64,000 nucleotides of DNA from Sediminibacterium sp. Gen4 (lineage in GTDB: Bacteria; Bacteroidota; Bacteroidia; Chitinophagales; Chitinophagaceae): contig JACBFI010000001.1 in NCBI GenBank assembly GCA_013391385.1, forward strand, positions 62,001 through 126,000, written 5' to 3'. Shown here piece by piece: positions 17,367 through 26,270 of the stretch. Both the position numbers and the translations under genes were made by a program. The notes beneath the pieces are model-generated. The model did not search any database, was not told where the DNA came from, and was given only the letters and a program-made list of their open reading frames with translations. The first letter of the stretch is position 1. Each line of letters starts with the position of its first letter.

Positions 17367-18350
17367 TTAATTTAAGTACCAATTCTGTACCTTCTCTTTC
17401 AAGGCAAAACGGATCTGTTCAATGAAATGGTAAGACTGAACATTACGATCAAGGAAGTTATCAATGTAACTGCTTTTATTAGCACCAGTAAACAGATTAT
17501 AAAGTCTCCACAGATTTATAGTTCCATCTTCATTGCGACAGAAACTATCGTCCTTATAGAAGTCTTTACAAACCGTTCCTATTTGTGAGTCACCTAAACA
17601 CAGTTGCGGCAACTCGACTTTTAAAGAATGAGGCAAATGCTGATACATACGACACTTACCTATAAGAGTGGCAAACTGCTGTTCAGATAAATTGTAGTCA
17701 ACCAGCTTACTCATTTGGTTCATCTGATACTGTGCATGATAACGCTCAAACAAATCACGGATACAGCCTTTTAACTGTCCAATAGATTTCACTTTTAGGT
17801 CACCATAGAAGCCATCAGACCAAACACAGAGATTAGTACAAACTGTATTTTTAAAGCCAATAAAGACCTTGAAATGTTCATCTGATCCTTTCTTGTTGTA
17901 CAGGTTATCAAGGTTATAAGCCTTAACACCACCTACAGAAAGAATGAGTGTATTACCATCTATATCATCATACACGGTAGGTATATCTATGACAAATGCC
18001 ATGCGTTCATAATACAGGGTCTTTTCATGCTCTAAAAGCTGAATTGCGGGCTTATCTTTTGCTTCTGGGATTCTTCCCTTCACAGGATGAGAAAGCCTTA
18101 CAGAGGGCTGTAAAATCGTTTCCTTGTCATAAATCTCATGTGCCATATCCCAAGTCAACTGGATAAAATCTGTATGACTGATTACAGGCTCATTATCCTT
18201 GATAAATACAGGGATAATATGCTTCTCTTTTATTTCCTCGACACTTGATTCTATCGTGTTGGCTTGTATAAAAGATTGGCTTGAAGATTTCTGGTCGGTC
18301 GTCGATACTATAGTATTTGGTGCGACCGACTGAATTACATCATTATTCAT
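17367..18350 (-). CDS. DUF3871-like mobile-element protein
   Basis: 327 residues. A low-complexity Ser/Thr-rich N-terminus (about 1-40) is followed by a conserved block (VRLSHPVKGRIPEAKDKP, then KTLYYERMAFVIDIP) that I associate with the Bacteroidota DUF3871 family found on mobile elements. The function is unknown; the gene is next to the Sak4-like ATPase with a 9-nt gap, which suggests a role in DNA recombination or replication of the element. The family name is from memory and was not checked by search. Confidence 0.65.
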   Translation of the reverse strand: MNNDVIQSVAPNTIVSTTDQKSSSQSFIQANTIESSVEEIKEKHIIPVFIKDNEPVISHTDFIQLTWDMAHEIYDKETILQPSVRLSHPVKGRIPEAKDKPAIQLLEHEKTLYYERMAFVIDIPTVYDDIDGNTLILSVGGVKAYNLDNLYNKKGSDEHFKVFIGFKNTVCTNLCVWSDGFYGDLKVKSIGQLKGCIRDLFERYHAQYQMNQMSKLVDYNLSEQQFATLIGKCRMYQHLPHSLKVELPQLCLGDSQIGTVCKDFYKDDSFCRNEDGTINLWRLYNLFTGANKSSYIDNFLDRNVQSYHFIEQIRFALKEKVQNWYLN

Positions 18351-18359
18351 AAAAGGATT

Positions 18360-19208
18360 TTAAGAGGTGGGAACTGGGGTTTTCTGTAGTTCAGCTTTAC
18401 GCTTCGTAAATGCTGATTTGATCTTAGGCTTTGGATTAGGATCACTGTAGTATAACTGCAAGAGTTCATCTAAACTTTTACAGTCATTTATTCTCTGATA
18501 CAGGTCACCCTCCCCTCCCTGTTCTGTTTTTTCTCCTTCATTACACCATTGTAAAATCTTCTTACCTGTTTCTTGTGTAATTCTGAACTCTGGCTGACCA
18601 GTAAATACAGAGGTTCTATCCTTTGTAGCAGTTGCCTGATTCCGCATATCGAGGTTAAATACAAGTGTAAACTCATAATCCATACCCTCACGAGTAACTC
18701 CTTTCATACCTACTTTCTCAGGTACTTGCTTACCATTCTTTTCAGAAAGTATATACTCTTGTTTGGCTCGGATTGTACCGATGATATGTAAAGGACTTTG
18801 AAGCATGTGTTGAACAAAAGCATTGTGCCTTGGTGTAAGTTTTGACCAGTTTGTATAGGAGTTACCTGTCATATTACTGTGTGTTGCTAATATGCCTCCT
18901 ATGCCTTCCCACTCATGAGAAATAGAGTCAATGATAATAACTTCGATATCTGCCTTTTCACAGACTTGTATCGCTTCTATATATCGTTCAGGAGAGAATG
19001 GAGCTTCTACATGTAATACCTGATAGTTTCCTAAATGAGCATATAGCTCTGAGGAATGGTTTTCTGTATCAATGACTGCGATTTTAGTCCAGTCGCCACA
19101 CAGTCCATAAGCAAGTGATAAAGCACTGTATGTTTTACCACTACCTGATGCCCCCTGTATAGCCATTTTAATTTTTGCATTCTTTCTGGATGCTTGTTGT
19201 AATTGCAT
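18360..19208 (-). CDS. RecA-like AAA ATPase (phage Sak4-type)
   Basis: 282 residues. Walker A is QGASGSGKTYSALSLAYGL near residues 18-36; Walker B is VEVIIIDSISHEWEG-type (IEVIIIDSISHEW) near 95-107. The core fold and size match the Sak4/AAA_24 single-strand annealing-type recombinases of phages and satellites. The C-terminal 50 residues are lysine-rich (KPKIKSAFTKRKAELQK). It forms a unit with the DUF3871-like gene and probably the 119-residue gene upstream. Confidence 0.85.
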   Translation of the reverse strand: MQLQQASRKNAKIKMAIQGASGSGKTYSALSLAYGLCGDWTKIAVIDTENHSSELYAHLGNYQVLHVEAPFSPERYIEAIQVCEKADIEVIIIDSISHEWEGIGGILATHSNMTGNSYTNWSKLTPRHNAFVQHMLQSPLHIIGTIRAKQEYILSEKNGKQVPEKVGMKGVTREGMDYEFTLVFNLDMRNQATATKDRTSVFTGQPEFRITQETGKKILQWCNEGEKTEQGGEGDLYQRINDCKSLDELLQLYYSDPNPKPKIKSAFTKRKAELQKTPVPTS

Positions 19209-19235
19209 ATATAAGTTTTAAGCGTTCATATACAT

Positions 19236-19263
19236 AAAAAAGGGCAGGGTAAAACCCCGCCCC
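19236..19263 (-). terminator. Terminator between the 119-aa gene and the Sak4 gene
   Basis: GGGCGGGG/ACCCTGCCC stem followed by six T on the minus strand, between the stop at 19288 and the Sak4 start. It may attenuate rather than fully stop transcription into the Sak4 gene. Confidence 0.6.
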
Positions 19264-19287
19264 ATTACTAACCAACCACAAAGAATT

Positions 19288-19647
19288 TTATGGTGTTGTT
19301 TCCAATAAATCTCTTCTGGTAAAACTCATTGGCTCTGATGGAATTGGTTTACCATCTGGAGGACAATAAGAATAAGAGTGAGCCAACTTGATCAATTCAC
19401 CTGTTTCAGGAATCATGTAATCATAAGGCTCAGCTTCAACTCTTTCGATTGAACCTGGCATTTGTGTTCCGACCAATGCCTTAGCAGTTTGTAAGTCGAA
19501 AGTGGAGAAAATAAAACAGCGTTTAGCTGTTGCATAAAACCTTCCAGTATTCTGAGACTGGAGAAGTGTAATATCTCCTTGAAGTTCAAGAGAGACATAA
19601 GAACCCTTGTCACCTTCTCTGAGGTGAGCGTTGATAATCTTAACCAT
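19288..19647 (-). CDS. Hypothetical protein of the recombination module
   Basis: 119 residues, predominantly predicted beta-strand (GSYVSLELQGDITLLQSQ, FYATAKRCFIFSTF). Its position directly upstream of a Sak4-type recombinase, where phages often encode a single-strand DNA-binding protein, makes an OB-like role possible, but no motif confirms it. A G-rich, unusual non-coding stretch (19681-19740) precedes it. Confidence 0.6.
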   Translation of the reverse strand: MVKIINAHLREGDKGSYVSLELQGDITLLQSQNTGRFYATAKRCFIFSTFDLQTAKALVGTQMPGSIERVEAEPYDYMIPETGELIKLAHSYSYCPPDGKPIPSEPMSFTRRDLLETTP

Positions 19648-19855
19648 GTTTTGATGATTTTAAGATGATGTAATAAATGATGACGGGGTAACCCCCAACT
19701 CAAAAATCAGGTAGGGGTTGTGTGGGGTGGAGGTGGGCGCGTCAACGCCAACAAATTTTTTAAAAAATAAAAAACTAACTTATAAAAACTGTCTTGGGTA
19801 ATTGAGAAAAAAGCATTAACCTATTTTCTTTTAGGGGAGGGGCTAAATATTAATA

Positions 19856-21220
19856 TCAGTACTTTAAACTGTATTTAAACTCTTGTTCTTCAAATTTTCC
19901 CAATCGATTTATGTAATCCCCATCATATTTTAAAAGCGCAAGAAATAAACATTCAATAGTCCATAAAAATATAGATAAGGTTTCCGACTTTAAATTATTG
20001 CCTAACCCATCATACTTAATTCTTTTCTTAAAATTTCCGTGAACGATTGAGTTACGCATCCAACTCATTGCTTGAGAAACAGTACTAACATCAGGCTCGT
20101 TATTAATAAAGTTTTTGTACTCATCTGTTAAAGAAATTTTACTTTCATTTATTCCGATAAGAGTCCAAATTAAACGAATCTTTGAAGCAGCATTAATTTT
20201 ATCCAAATCCTTACTATCAACTGCTTGTAACTTCTCAAAAACTACCCAATTGAATAACAGTTCTATAGCTGTCTGTGCCATTATAATACTTCCTTCCAAT
20301 AATCCTGTATTACTATTTGCAGATGTGTACCAATGAACTAAACTAACTATAGCATTATAATCATTCTTATCCTTGCACAAAGCATGAAAGCGCAACCAAA
20401 TATCATTTATTGGGAATTTATGATTATGTGGTAGCCATTGGAAAGTATTTTTATAATTGTCACATTGATATGGTGTCCAGTCTGTTTTAATCAACTTGTT
20501 TTTATCATATATGTCTCTAATTAATGCAGAAACTTTTCTGCCATTAATAAATGACAAAAACAAAGACAGTTTATCTAGATAATCGAATGCTTCTTTAATT
20601 GAAATTTTTGAATCGATTTTTTCAATTTGCCCCCAATGTAACATCGCATAGCCTCCAAAATTTCTTAAATAATCAATAAATTTTGAATAATCTTTTCGCT
20701 GATCAACTTGTATCTTAACTAGGGTATCGTTTAACTCAACATGACCTGACCAAAATCCTCTATCATCACGTAATTTACCAATCATTAATTCTTTAAGATT
20801 AGGTATAACAAATCTTATTAAGTCGACTTTTTTATCCTTAATCGATGAAAAGTCTGAGTATTTGATTAATCCAGATAAGGAAAAATGCTTTCCTATAGAT
20901 CGTTGAGTTATGAATCCATCTCCTAGTAATGTTTGTCCAATTTTTATTTGAATCAATCCATCAAAAAAATTAATCCCTCTTGTCTCACGAGGAGAATTGA
21001 TTATACCTTGAAAAGAAATTCTAAGAGATGGTAACCAAACTAATTTTATTATACCTTTCAATTGAACACATATATTATTGTGAATGACTGTAAATAACCC
21101 TTTATGGATAATTATGTCATTAGGCTTTTTTAGTTTACTAAAACGTGACTCAATACAATAATGGATGCCTTTTGGGAGAAAAGGTAATAAGTCCTCTTTC
21201 ATATCTATGAATTTAGTCAT
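19856..21220 (-). CDS. HEPN-like (RxxxxH) putative abortive-infection protein
   Basis: 454 residues from the ATG at 21220; an ATG at 21202 and a TTG at 21241 are alternatives. The N-terminal 200 residues are beta-rich (FSLSGLIKYSDF, RGFWSGHVELND). The C-terminal part is helical and contains SWMRNSIVHGN near residues 393-403, giving an Rx4H motif typical of HEPN ribonucleases. The layout of a beta-rich N-domain plus a HEPN-like C-domain resembles ApeA-type anti-phage proteins. It is a single gene flanked by mobile-element genes. RNase activity is inferred from the motif only. Confidence 0.65.
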   Translation of the reverse strand: MTKFIDMKEDLLPFLPKGIHYCIESRFSKLKKPNDIIIHKGLFTVIHNNICVQLKGIIKLVWLPSLRISFQGIINSPRETRGINFFDGLIQIKIGQTLLGDGFITQRSIGKHFSLSGLIKYSDFSSIKDKKVDLIRFVIPNLKELMIGKLRDDRGFWSGHVELNDTLVKIQVDQRKDYSKFIDYLRNFGGYAMLHWGQIEKIDSKISIKEAFDYLDKLSLFLSFINGRKVSALIRDIYDKNKLIKTDWTPYQCDNYKNTFQWLPHNHKFPINDIWLRFHALCKDKNDYNAIVSLVHWYTSANSNTGLLEGSIIMAQTAIELLFNWVVFEKLQAVDSKDLDKINAASKIRLIWTLIGINESKISLTDEYKNFINNEPDVSTVSQAMSWMRNSIVHGNFKKRIKYDGLGNNLKSETLSIFLWTIECLFLALLKYDGDYINRLGKFEEQEFKYSLKY

Positions 21221-21308
21221 ATTATGAACATGAAGGAACAAACTTTTGGAAAAACATATTTTGAATTAGTAATAATGGAGAGGAAGGTAAATGGAGATTT
21301 AAACATAC

Positions 21309-21734
21309 TTATTCAATATTTAAAGTGAAGTTCAGTTGCTCACTTCTATTAAATATTGTTTCAATTATAATGGCTGTAATTATACCTTCTTCAATGGTGA
21401 AAACCTGAATAAATCCATCTACGGTCTTATGCCCTCCAGTGAATGGACAAATCGTTTTATAGCCCACCCATAAGCAAATAGATTCCTTGTAATAGATTAA
21501 GTCGGCGGTTAATTCAAACTTGCTATTGTCTACTACTTCAAAGGCATTCCAGAGATATTTCAAAAACTCTGTCTTGCCTTTAATACTAATTTGATAACTG
21601 CCAATATCATCGCCTTGAACTACTATCTCGTCAGAAATGTAATCCTGAATACCTGCAACAGATAAAGACCTGAATGCTTGTAAATATTCAAAAAGAGGCT
21701 TTATTTCAATAATTTGTTCTTGGGTTAGTTGCAT
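21309..21734 (-). CDS. SnoaL/NTF2-like small protein
   Basis: 141 residues. The layout of an N-terminal helix (LFEYLQAFRSLSVAGIQDYI) followed by strand-rich sequence with KGKTEFLKYLWNAF is the cone-shaped NTF2/SnoaL-like pattern. No catalytic residues can be assigned. It is in the accessory part of the island, 22 bp from the next gene in the same direction. Confidence 0.55.
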   Translation of the reverse strand: MQLTQEQIIEIKPLFEYLQAFRSLSVAGIQDYISDEIVVQGDDIGSYQISIKGKTEFLKYLWNAFEVVDNSKFELTADLIYYKESICLWVGYKTICPFTGGHKTVDGFIQVFTIEEGIITAIIIETIFNRSEQLNFTLNIE

Positions 21735-21755
21735 TTACAGATACCATTTAATGGA

Positions 21756-22688
21756 CTATTTATCATTCAAATATGTTATCTCTCTAACTACTACCTTATA
21801 TGCAACGCCTTTTGGATCATACTCTGTACACTTGATCCATGAACCATACTTATCATATTCGTATTGAAACTTATAATTTGAATTTCGAGTATAGTTACCG
21901 TATTTATCCAATTCAAATAAGGTTACATAGTTAGAAACTTCATTACCATTATCGACAGTATTACTATCAACAATTTTATTTTTATAATAATAAGTTTTTG
22001 ATCTTGAAGTATAGTTTTCAGAAATACTGATTCTTTCAGTAAGATTTCTTTTCTCATCCGTTAATTCTTTTCTTTTAGATTGCTTAACTGTACCATCTTC
22101 AAATTCAGTCGCTATTTCACAAACTACATATGGATATTCGATATCGTGGTTGTAATTCTCAACATAACGCATTCTTTTGGGCGTAAATAGAAAGTCTCCA
22201 GTTGGATATCTCCCAGTTACTGAAATTAGTCTCCCTTTATCATCGTATTTATAAGCAGCCTCATGTCGTATATTAAACTCATTTGAATTTTCAAACACAT
22301 TTGCTACAACAGATTCTTTATGTAATATCAGGTTGTTATTTTCATTAAATTCAAAGATTTCCTTCTGCCATAAACGACCATTCTTTTGATAAGATGCTAT
22401 TTCAATAATATTTCCTTTGGAGTCAAATTTTTTTATTTCACTAAAAGGAGTTAATACTCCATCATCTTTTGGCTCAAGCATCTCTATTTTGCCATTAACT
22501 TCTCGTGCATCATAATTACTATACTTTGCAGAAATTGCTGGTTTCATAATTCCTTCACGTTCTAAATCTGTTTTATTTATTAATGATTTTGGTTGACAAG
22601 AAGGATAAATAATTATTAAAAAAGTAGCTACTAGGAAGGCTGGATAGGTAATAATGAATCTTCTATTTAAAAGTTTAAGTCGATACAT
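21756..22688 (-). CDS. Lipoprotein with YD-like repeats
   Basis: 310 residues from the ATG at 22688 (MYRLKLLNRRFII). The frame is open for 37 more codons, but those run through the structured repeat at 22716-22853 and are unlikely to be translated. A hydrophobic signal ends in a lipobox-like YPSC, predicting a lipoprotein. The mature part contains repeats of the YD type (YKYDDKGRLISVTGRY, YEYDKYGSWIKCTEYDPKG), beta-strand modules seen in surface proteins. Role unknown. Confidence 0.65.
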   Translation of the reverse strand: MYRLKLLNRRFIITYPAFLVATFLIIIYPSCQPKSLINKTDLEREGIMKPAISAKYSNYDAREVNGKIEMLEPKDDGVLTPFSEIKKFDSKGNIIEIASYQKNGRLWQKEIFEFNENNNLILHKESVVANVFENSNEFNIRHEAAYKYDDKGRLISVTGRYPTGDFLFTPKRMRYVENYNHDIEYPYVVCEIATEFEDGTVKQSKRKELTDEKRNLTERISISENYTSRSKTYYYKNKIVDSNTVDNGNEVSNYVTLFELDKYGNYTRNSNYKFQYEYDKYGSWIKCTEYDPKGVAYKVVVREITYLNDK

Positions 22689-22715
22689 AAATATTGGGTT
22701 TAAATAAAAAAATAG

Positions 22716-22853
22716 CGTGGCTTGACATCTACTTGCAGTCTTAGGCTGGTCGAGGGCCTGTACAGCAGAATAGAGCAAGGCCACGCCGTAGCGTGGCACT
22801 TAGCCCATACTCTACCTGCTGTACATGAAATATTCGACCATTTAAGACTGCAG
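22716..22853. repeat. Nested inverted-repeat element (about 140 nt)
   Basis: An outer imperfect inverted repeat pairs 22734-22753 with 22834-22852 (TGCAGTCTTA...TGGTCGA). Inside it TGTACAGCAG (22759-22768) pairs with CTGCTGTACA (22816-22825), then TAGAG with CTCTA, and a central perfect hairpin GCCACGC-CGTA-GCGTGGC lies at 22780-22797. A further GCGTGGC at 22716-22722 could compete for the same GCCACGC. It is more GC-rich than its surroundings. It may be a structured RNA, a MITE-like insertion or a recombination site; no open reading frame inside is credible. Confidence 0.7.
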
Positions 22854-22984
22854 AACGGGTATAGCTAGTGCTATAATATGGTATGTTGATTGGTTAGGTC
22901 ATACTTTTAATATTATGGATTTGAGTAAAGTTATTTGATTTCTTGAGGCTATCCAAACAGAAGGTATCAGATCAAGAGTTTGGT

Positions 22985-23485
22985 TTAAATGAAATGTACT
23001 ACAATATCATTTTCTATTATATTGATATGCTCTTCAAGTGTAAGTACCTTCCATTTTTCACCATCAAATTCTTGAACTGTTAACCACTTATCTGATGTTA
23101 CTCGTTGAAAGGATACAAACCAATCTTTTGGATTAGCTCCTTGTTCAATACCACTTTGTTCTAAGTGGCAATACCATTCGGTTTTGATATTTGACTTATG
23201 CTTATATCTAGACCAACTAATAAGTGAATCGTCAAATTCAATTCCAAATCTGATCATTCCAAATGATTCAAATTGCTGTTGGGGGGTTAGCTTATAAATA
23301 TTCCCCAATGAATCTCCTGCCAACTTTGTAGCTGTGGGCTCCCAAATCGGATTTTTACTAAACCATAAGGCAGGTTTTGCACCCATTATTTTATCTCCTT
23401 TACTTGGTCTTAAAAACCCATCATTTACAATGTTAGGATAATGTACTTTGGTTGTATAATGCCAGATTAAATTTTCTTGTTGCAT
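22985..23485 (-). CDS. Hypothetical protein, possible ADP-ribosyltransferase-like fold
   Basis: 166 residues. The N-terminus IWHYTTKVHYPNIVNDGFL followed by PALWFSKNP resembles the His-x-Thr strand, helix and aromatic strand that open DarT/PARP-like and related ART folds. I cannot place a catalytic Glu with certainty. It lies in the island cargo without an obvious antitoxin partner. The assignment is a weak resemblance only. Confidence 0.45.
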   Translation of the reverse strand: MQQENLIWHYTTKVHYPNIVNDGFLRPSKGDKIMGAKPALWFSKNPIWEPTATKLAGDSLGNIYKLTPQQQFESFGMIRFGIEFDDSLISWSRYKHKSNIKTEWYCHLEQSGIEQGANPKDWFVSFQRVTSDKWLTVQEFDGEKWKVLTLEEHINIIENDIVVHFI

Positions 23486-23893
23486 TTTTATGCTTTTGAG
23501 GTTATAAATTGATTAATGGCTTTCTGGGAAAGGATTTAAGCGCGCTTACAAAGAGGGAGGGTAGGGTATAGAATATCAATTAGAAATTATATCTCTATGA
23601 TACAAGTTGATTTTACTTGTCTTTTTACACTTAATCGAAACTGAAATTATCTTACGACTTTGACGTTACAGGTAACTAAACATTTAAAGTGTAGTATCAA
23701 TTAGTACACATAATGCATTTATATGGAGTGCGTAATTTGCTTATCAATTTCTTGTAGGTATTAAAGAAATATATTCGTCGGACTTTTGAATAAAATAACA
23801 TACCCTGCCCTCCCTGTAATAGAGAGGGCTTTTTACCCTCTTACTTATAGGTGACAAAAAAAATTCTACAACAGATTTTGTTTATTAATAACC
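23486..23893. other. 408-bp intergenic region
   Basis: No gene seen. It holds a weak hairpin near 23805-23845 (CCCTCCCTGTAATAGAGAGGG) that may terminate one of the flanking minus-strand genes. Otherwise AT-rich and unremarkable. Confidence 0.4.
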
Positions 23894-24406
23894 TTAATCA
23901 CGATGAATTGCGAATAATAATTCCAAATCTCTGTCAAGTATGATGTAGCCTGAATATTCGTCATCATAATCATCAGGATAGTCTCCATTCTCAAATAGAA
24001 CCATTGGGTCGAAAAATTCAAGCGTTTCATTCAAATAAGCATCTTTTAAATTTTGATCTCCCAATAAGTTTTGACGCTTAAGGAATTCTACTTCTGCTTC
24101 AAGCCCAGGAATTTGCTTATCGGGATCACTATTATAAATCTCAGCTCCTGGCTTTTCAATAAGCCTAACAGAGAAATCAATGTAATCATCACGTAGTACA
24201 TTTCCATTATCACGCACACCTTTCAAAGTTTTGTATTTAGCTCGTCGAGAATTATACATTTTTTCATATTCCTTATGACAGAATTTAATTGCATCAAGTC
24301 TTGCAGTAAAATAATCTTTGTTTTTAAAGACCTTGGTTAGGCTAGAAATAGTCTTATTATTAAAGTTCTTATTTTCTAATGTTACAAGGAAAGAGTAATT
24401 TTTCAT
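23894..24406 (-). CDS. Hypothetical island protein
   Basis: 170 residues. The N-terminal half is basic (RRAKYKTLKGVRDNGN), the C-terminal half strongly acidic (ENGDYPDDYDDEYSGY). No domain is recognised. It is monocistronic, with about 270 bp of AT-rich non-coding DNA upstream. Confidence 0.55.
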   Translation of the reverse strand: MKNYSFLVTLENKNFNNKTISSLTKVFKNKDYFTARLDAIKFCHKEYEKMYNSRRAKYKTLKGVRDNGNVLRDDYIDFSVRLIEKPGAEIYNSDPDKQIPGLEAEVEFLKRQNLLGDQNLKDAYLNETLEFFDPMVLFENGDYPDDYDDEYSGYIILDRDLELLFAIHRD

Positions 24407-24679
24407 TTTAAATATTTTTATTCAATTAAAAAATTAGAATGACAAGATTGACATGTTGGACAGCATCGTCATGTAACCTACGTATAACATATAGAGTAAC
24501 ATACATATAACTTGGTCTATTGATGAACAGTATTATTATGTTTAATTATAACTTTTTTTACTCTATACTAAGTAGACTTATAAAACCTACCCTTATATAT
24601 TCTTTGGATTTAGTGTACTTTTTAAGTACATACCAAAATGATGTGGCTATCATGTCTAACATGTCATTATTGTCATAAA

Positions 24680-26041
24680 TTAAGTATTCGAGTGCTCTAT
24701 TTTTTTGTAGTAACCCGTACGAGTATTCCCTAGCACTCCTTTTTCAACTAGCTTAACTACTTCTCGCTGAGCAGTACGCTTTGAAAAACCTAAGTCAGAG
24801 ATGATAGGTTCAATTTGACTAATGGTAAACTCCTCTTTTGGCAGTAATTCTAGAAATCTTCTTTTCTGCATATTACCCATACGACCTCTCTGCTTCTGCA
24901 TCTGCTCAAGGAGTGTTAAAGAATGTGGTAAGAGTTCCATTGATAACCTTACGCCAAGGCCAAAACTTCGCATGGATGCTTCAATTACACCTCCCTCTTG
25001 TTTATTATTATAAAATTCTAGACAACTAAAAATCATTCCCAATCTAAAAGCAATAGATCCCATCCTTAGTACAAATGCTTTGGATTCGCTACCATATTTG
25101 TCATAGCATTCTTGTAAAGTCTTAGTTTGATGTTTATTGAATTTTTTCCATTGCTCCTCTGAAACTTTATATTCCCAAGATTGATTTTTAAAGAAGTTGA
25201 ATATTGACAGTACTTCTTGCCCTAAAGAATTATAATATCTTTTGAGATTACCGCTTTTATAGTTTGGGGATACATCTTTCCAAACAGGGTCAGCTTCAAA
25301 TTTGTAGTAAAAAAACCTACTCAATAATCCGTCTTCAAGTGATTTAATTACACCATATAATTGATTAGGCGTGCCTGTCATTAAGATTGATAACTTTGGG
25401 CATTCAATATTTACAATTTCGTCTAGAAGTTTTCGAGAAATAGCAACTGGCTCATGTTCAAAAGACTTTCTAAAAAGCTCTGACAACCCACTGCCCCAAT
25501 CTTGTTTCATAGCTGTTCCAAGTGTATCAGCTTCTGAGTCAAAAATCAGGTTACCATTTTTTTCATTAATCTTAAGTTCCTCAATGAGCGATGCGGCACT
25601 AATATTTGCAGGTAATAAAAAGTGATAAGAATTCGGCTTAGCTGGTTCATCAAATACGATACCCCCTTCTTTTTTATGGCTTTTCCATTCGCGAATAATC
25701 TGGGCATATTTGTTTAAGGCTATTCGATTTTCATCTTCGAACTGCTTTTGTATTGGTCTAATTAACTCTATGCCATGCTTAGCACAGCTTTTACCATTTC
25801 CAGCAGGTGCTAAAATAAAGCCATATAAATTGGCATAAATTTCATTGCTGTTATAAAGCCCTTTGACTGTTGGAAAACAGGCTGACAAAGAAGTAATTGC
25901 ACTTATTAATACAATATCCCTTTCACGTGAATTCTCAGAAAACGGCTCACAGACTTTTCGCAATAAAGGCGGAAGAAAACTATTTAGCTCTGGCGGTATG
26001 AATGGGGCATTATCTTGCCCTAACAAATTCTCATTTGCCAT
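24680..26041 (-). CDS. DUF3987 primase/helicase-associated ATPase
   Basis: 453 residues. Walker A is ILAPAGNGKSCAK near residues 76-88; the acidic Walker B-like strand is NLIFDSEADTLG and a sensor-like region is KLSILMTGTP. The pattern matches DUF3987, an ATPase family that accompanies primases on phages and integrative elements. The C-terminal 50 residues are winged-helix-like (FTISQIEPIISDLGFSKRTA). It probably takes part in element replication or excision. Confidence 0.8.
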   Translation of the reverse strand: MANENLLGQDNAPFIPPELNSFLPPLLRKVCEPFSENSRERDIVLISAITSLSACFPTVKGLYNSNEIYANLYGFILAPAGNGKSCAKHGIELIRPIQKQFEDENRIALNKYAQIIREWKSHKKEGGIVFDEPAKPNSYHFLLPANISAASLIEELKINEKNGNLIFDSEADTLGTAMKQDWGSGLSELFRKSFEHEPVAISRKLLDEIVNIECPKLSILMTGTPNQLYGVIKSLEDGLLSRFFYYKFEADPVWKDVSPNYKSGNLKRYYNSLGQEVLSIFNFFKNQSWEYKVSEEQWKKFNKHQTKTLQECYDKYGSESKAFVLRMGSIAFRLGMIFSCLEFYNNKQEGGVIEASMRSFGLGVRLSMELLPHSLTLLEQMQKQRGRMGNMQKRRFLELLPKEEFTISQIEPIISDLGFSKRTAQREVVKLVEKGVLGNTRTGYYKKIEHSNT

Positions 26042-26270
26042 ATTTAAGTTTTTTAAATATTTTAAAATAATCTCTCAAGAAAAGGTCTAGATCCTCTCGC
26101 GGAGATTTTGATATGACTAGCAGACGGGTATTGAATAGTCTGCATATTTAATACCCTAGTCATTGATGGCAAAGGTGTCGCGATAAATGTTCAATATGTT
26201 GATAGAGGCACCTAAATAAATACCTAATAAAATACCTAAAAACTCATTTAGATAAATAGTGCAGTAGCGA

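Noticed and set aside
22689-22799. N-terminal extension of the YD-repeat lipoprotein
   Set aside because: It would put 37 residues before the signal sequence and runs through the nested inverted repeat; the ATG at 22688 gives a proper lipoprotein signal.
22716-22853. Integron attC site
   Set aside because: Size and inverted-repeat layout are similar, but the RYYYAAC/GTTRRRY core sites were not found at the ends and no integron integrase is nearby.
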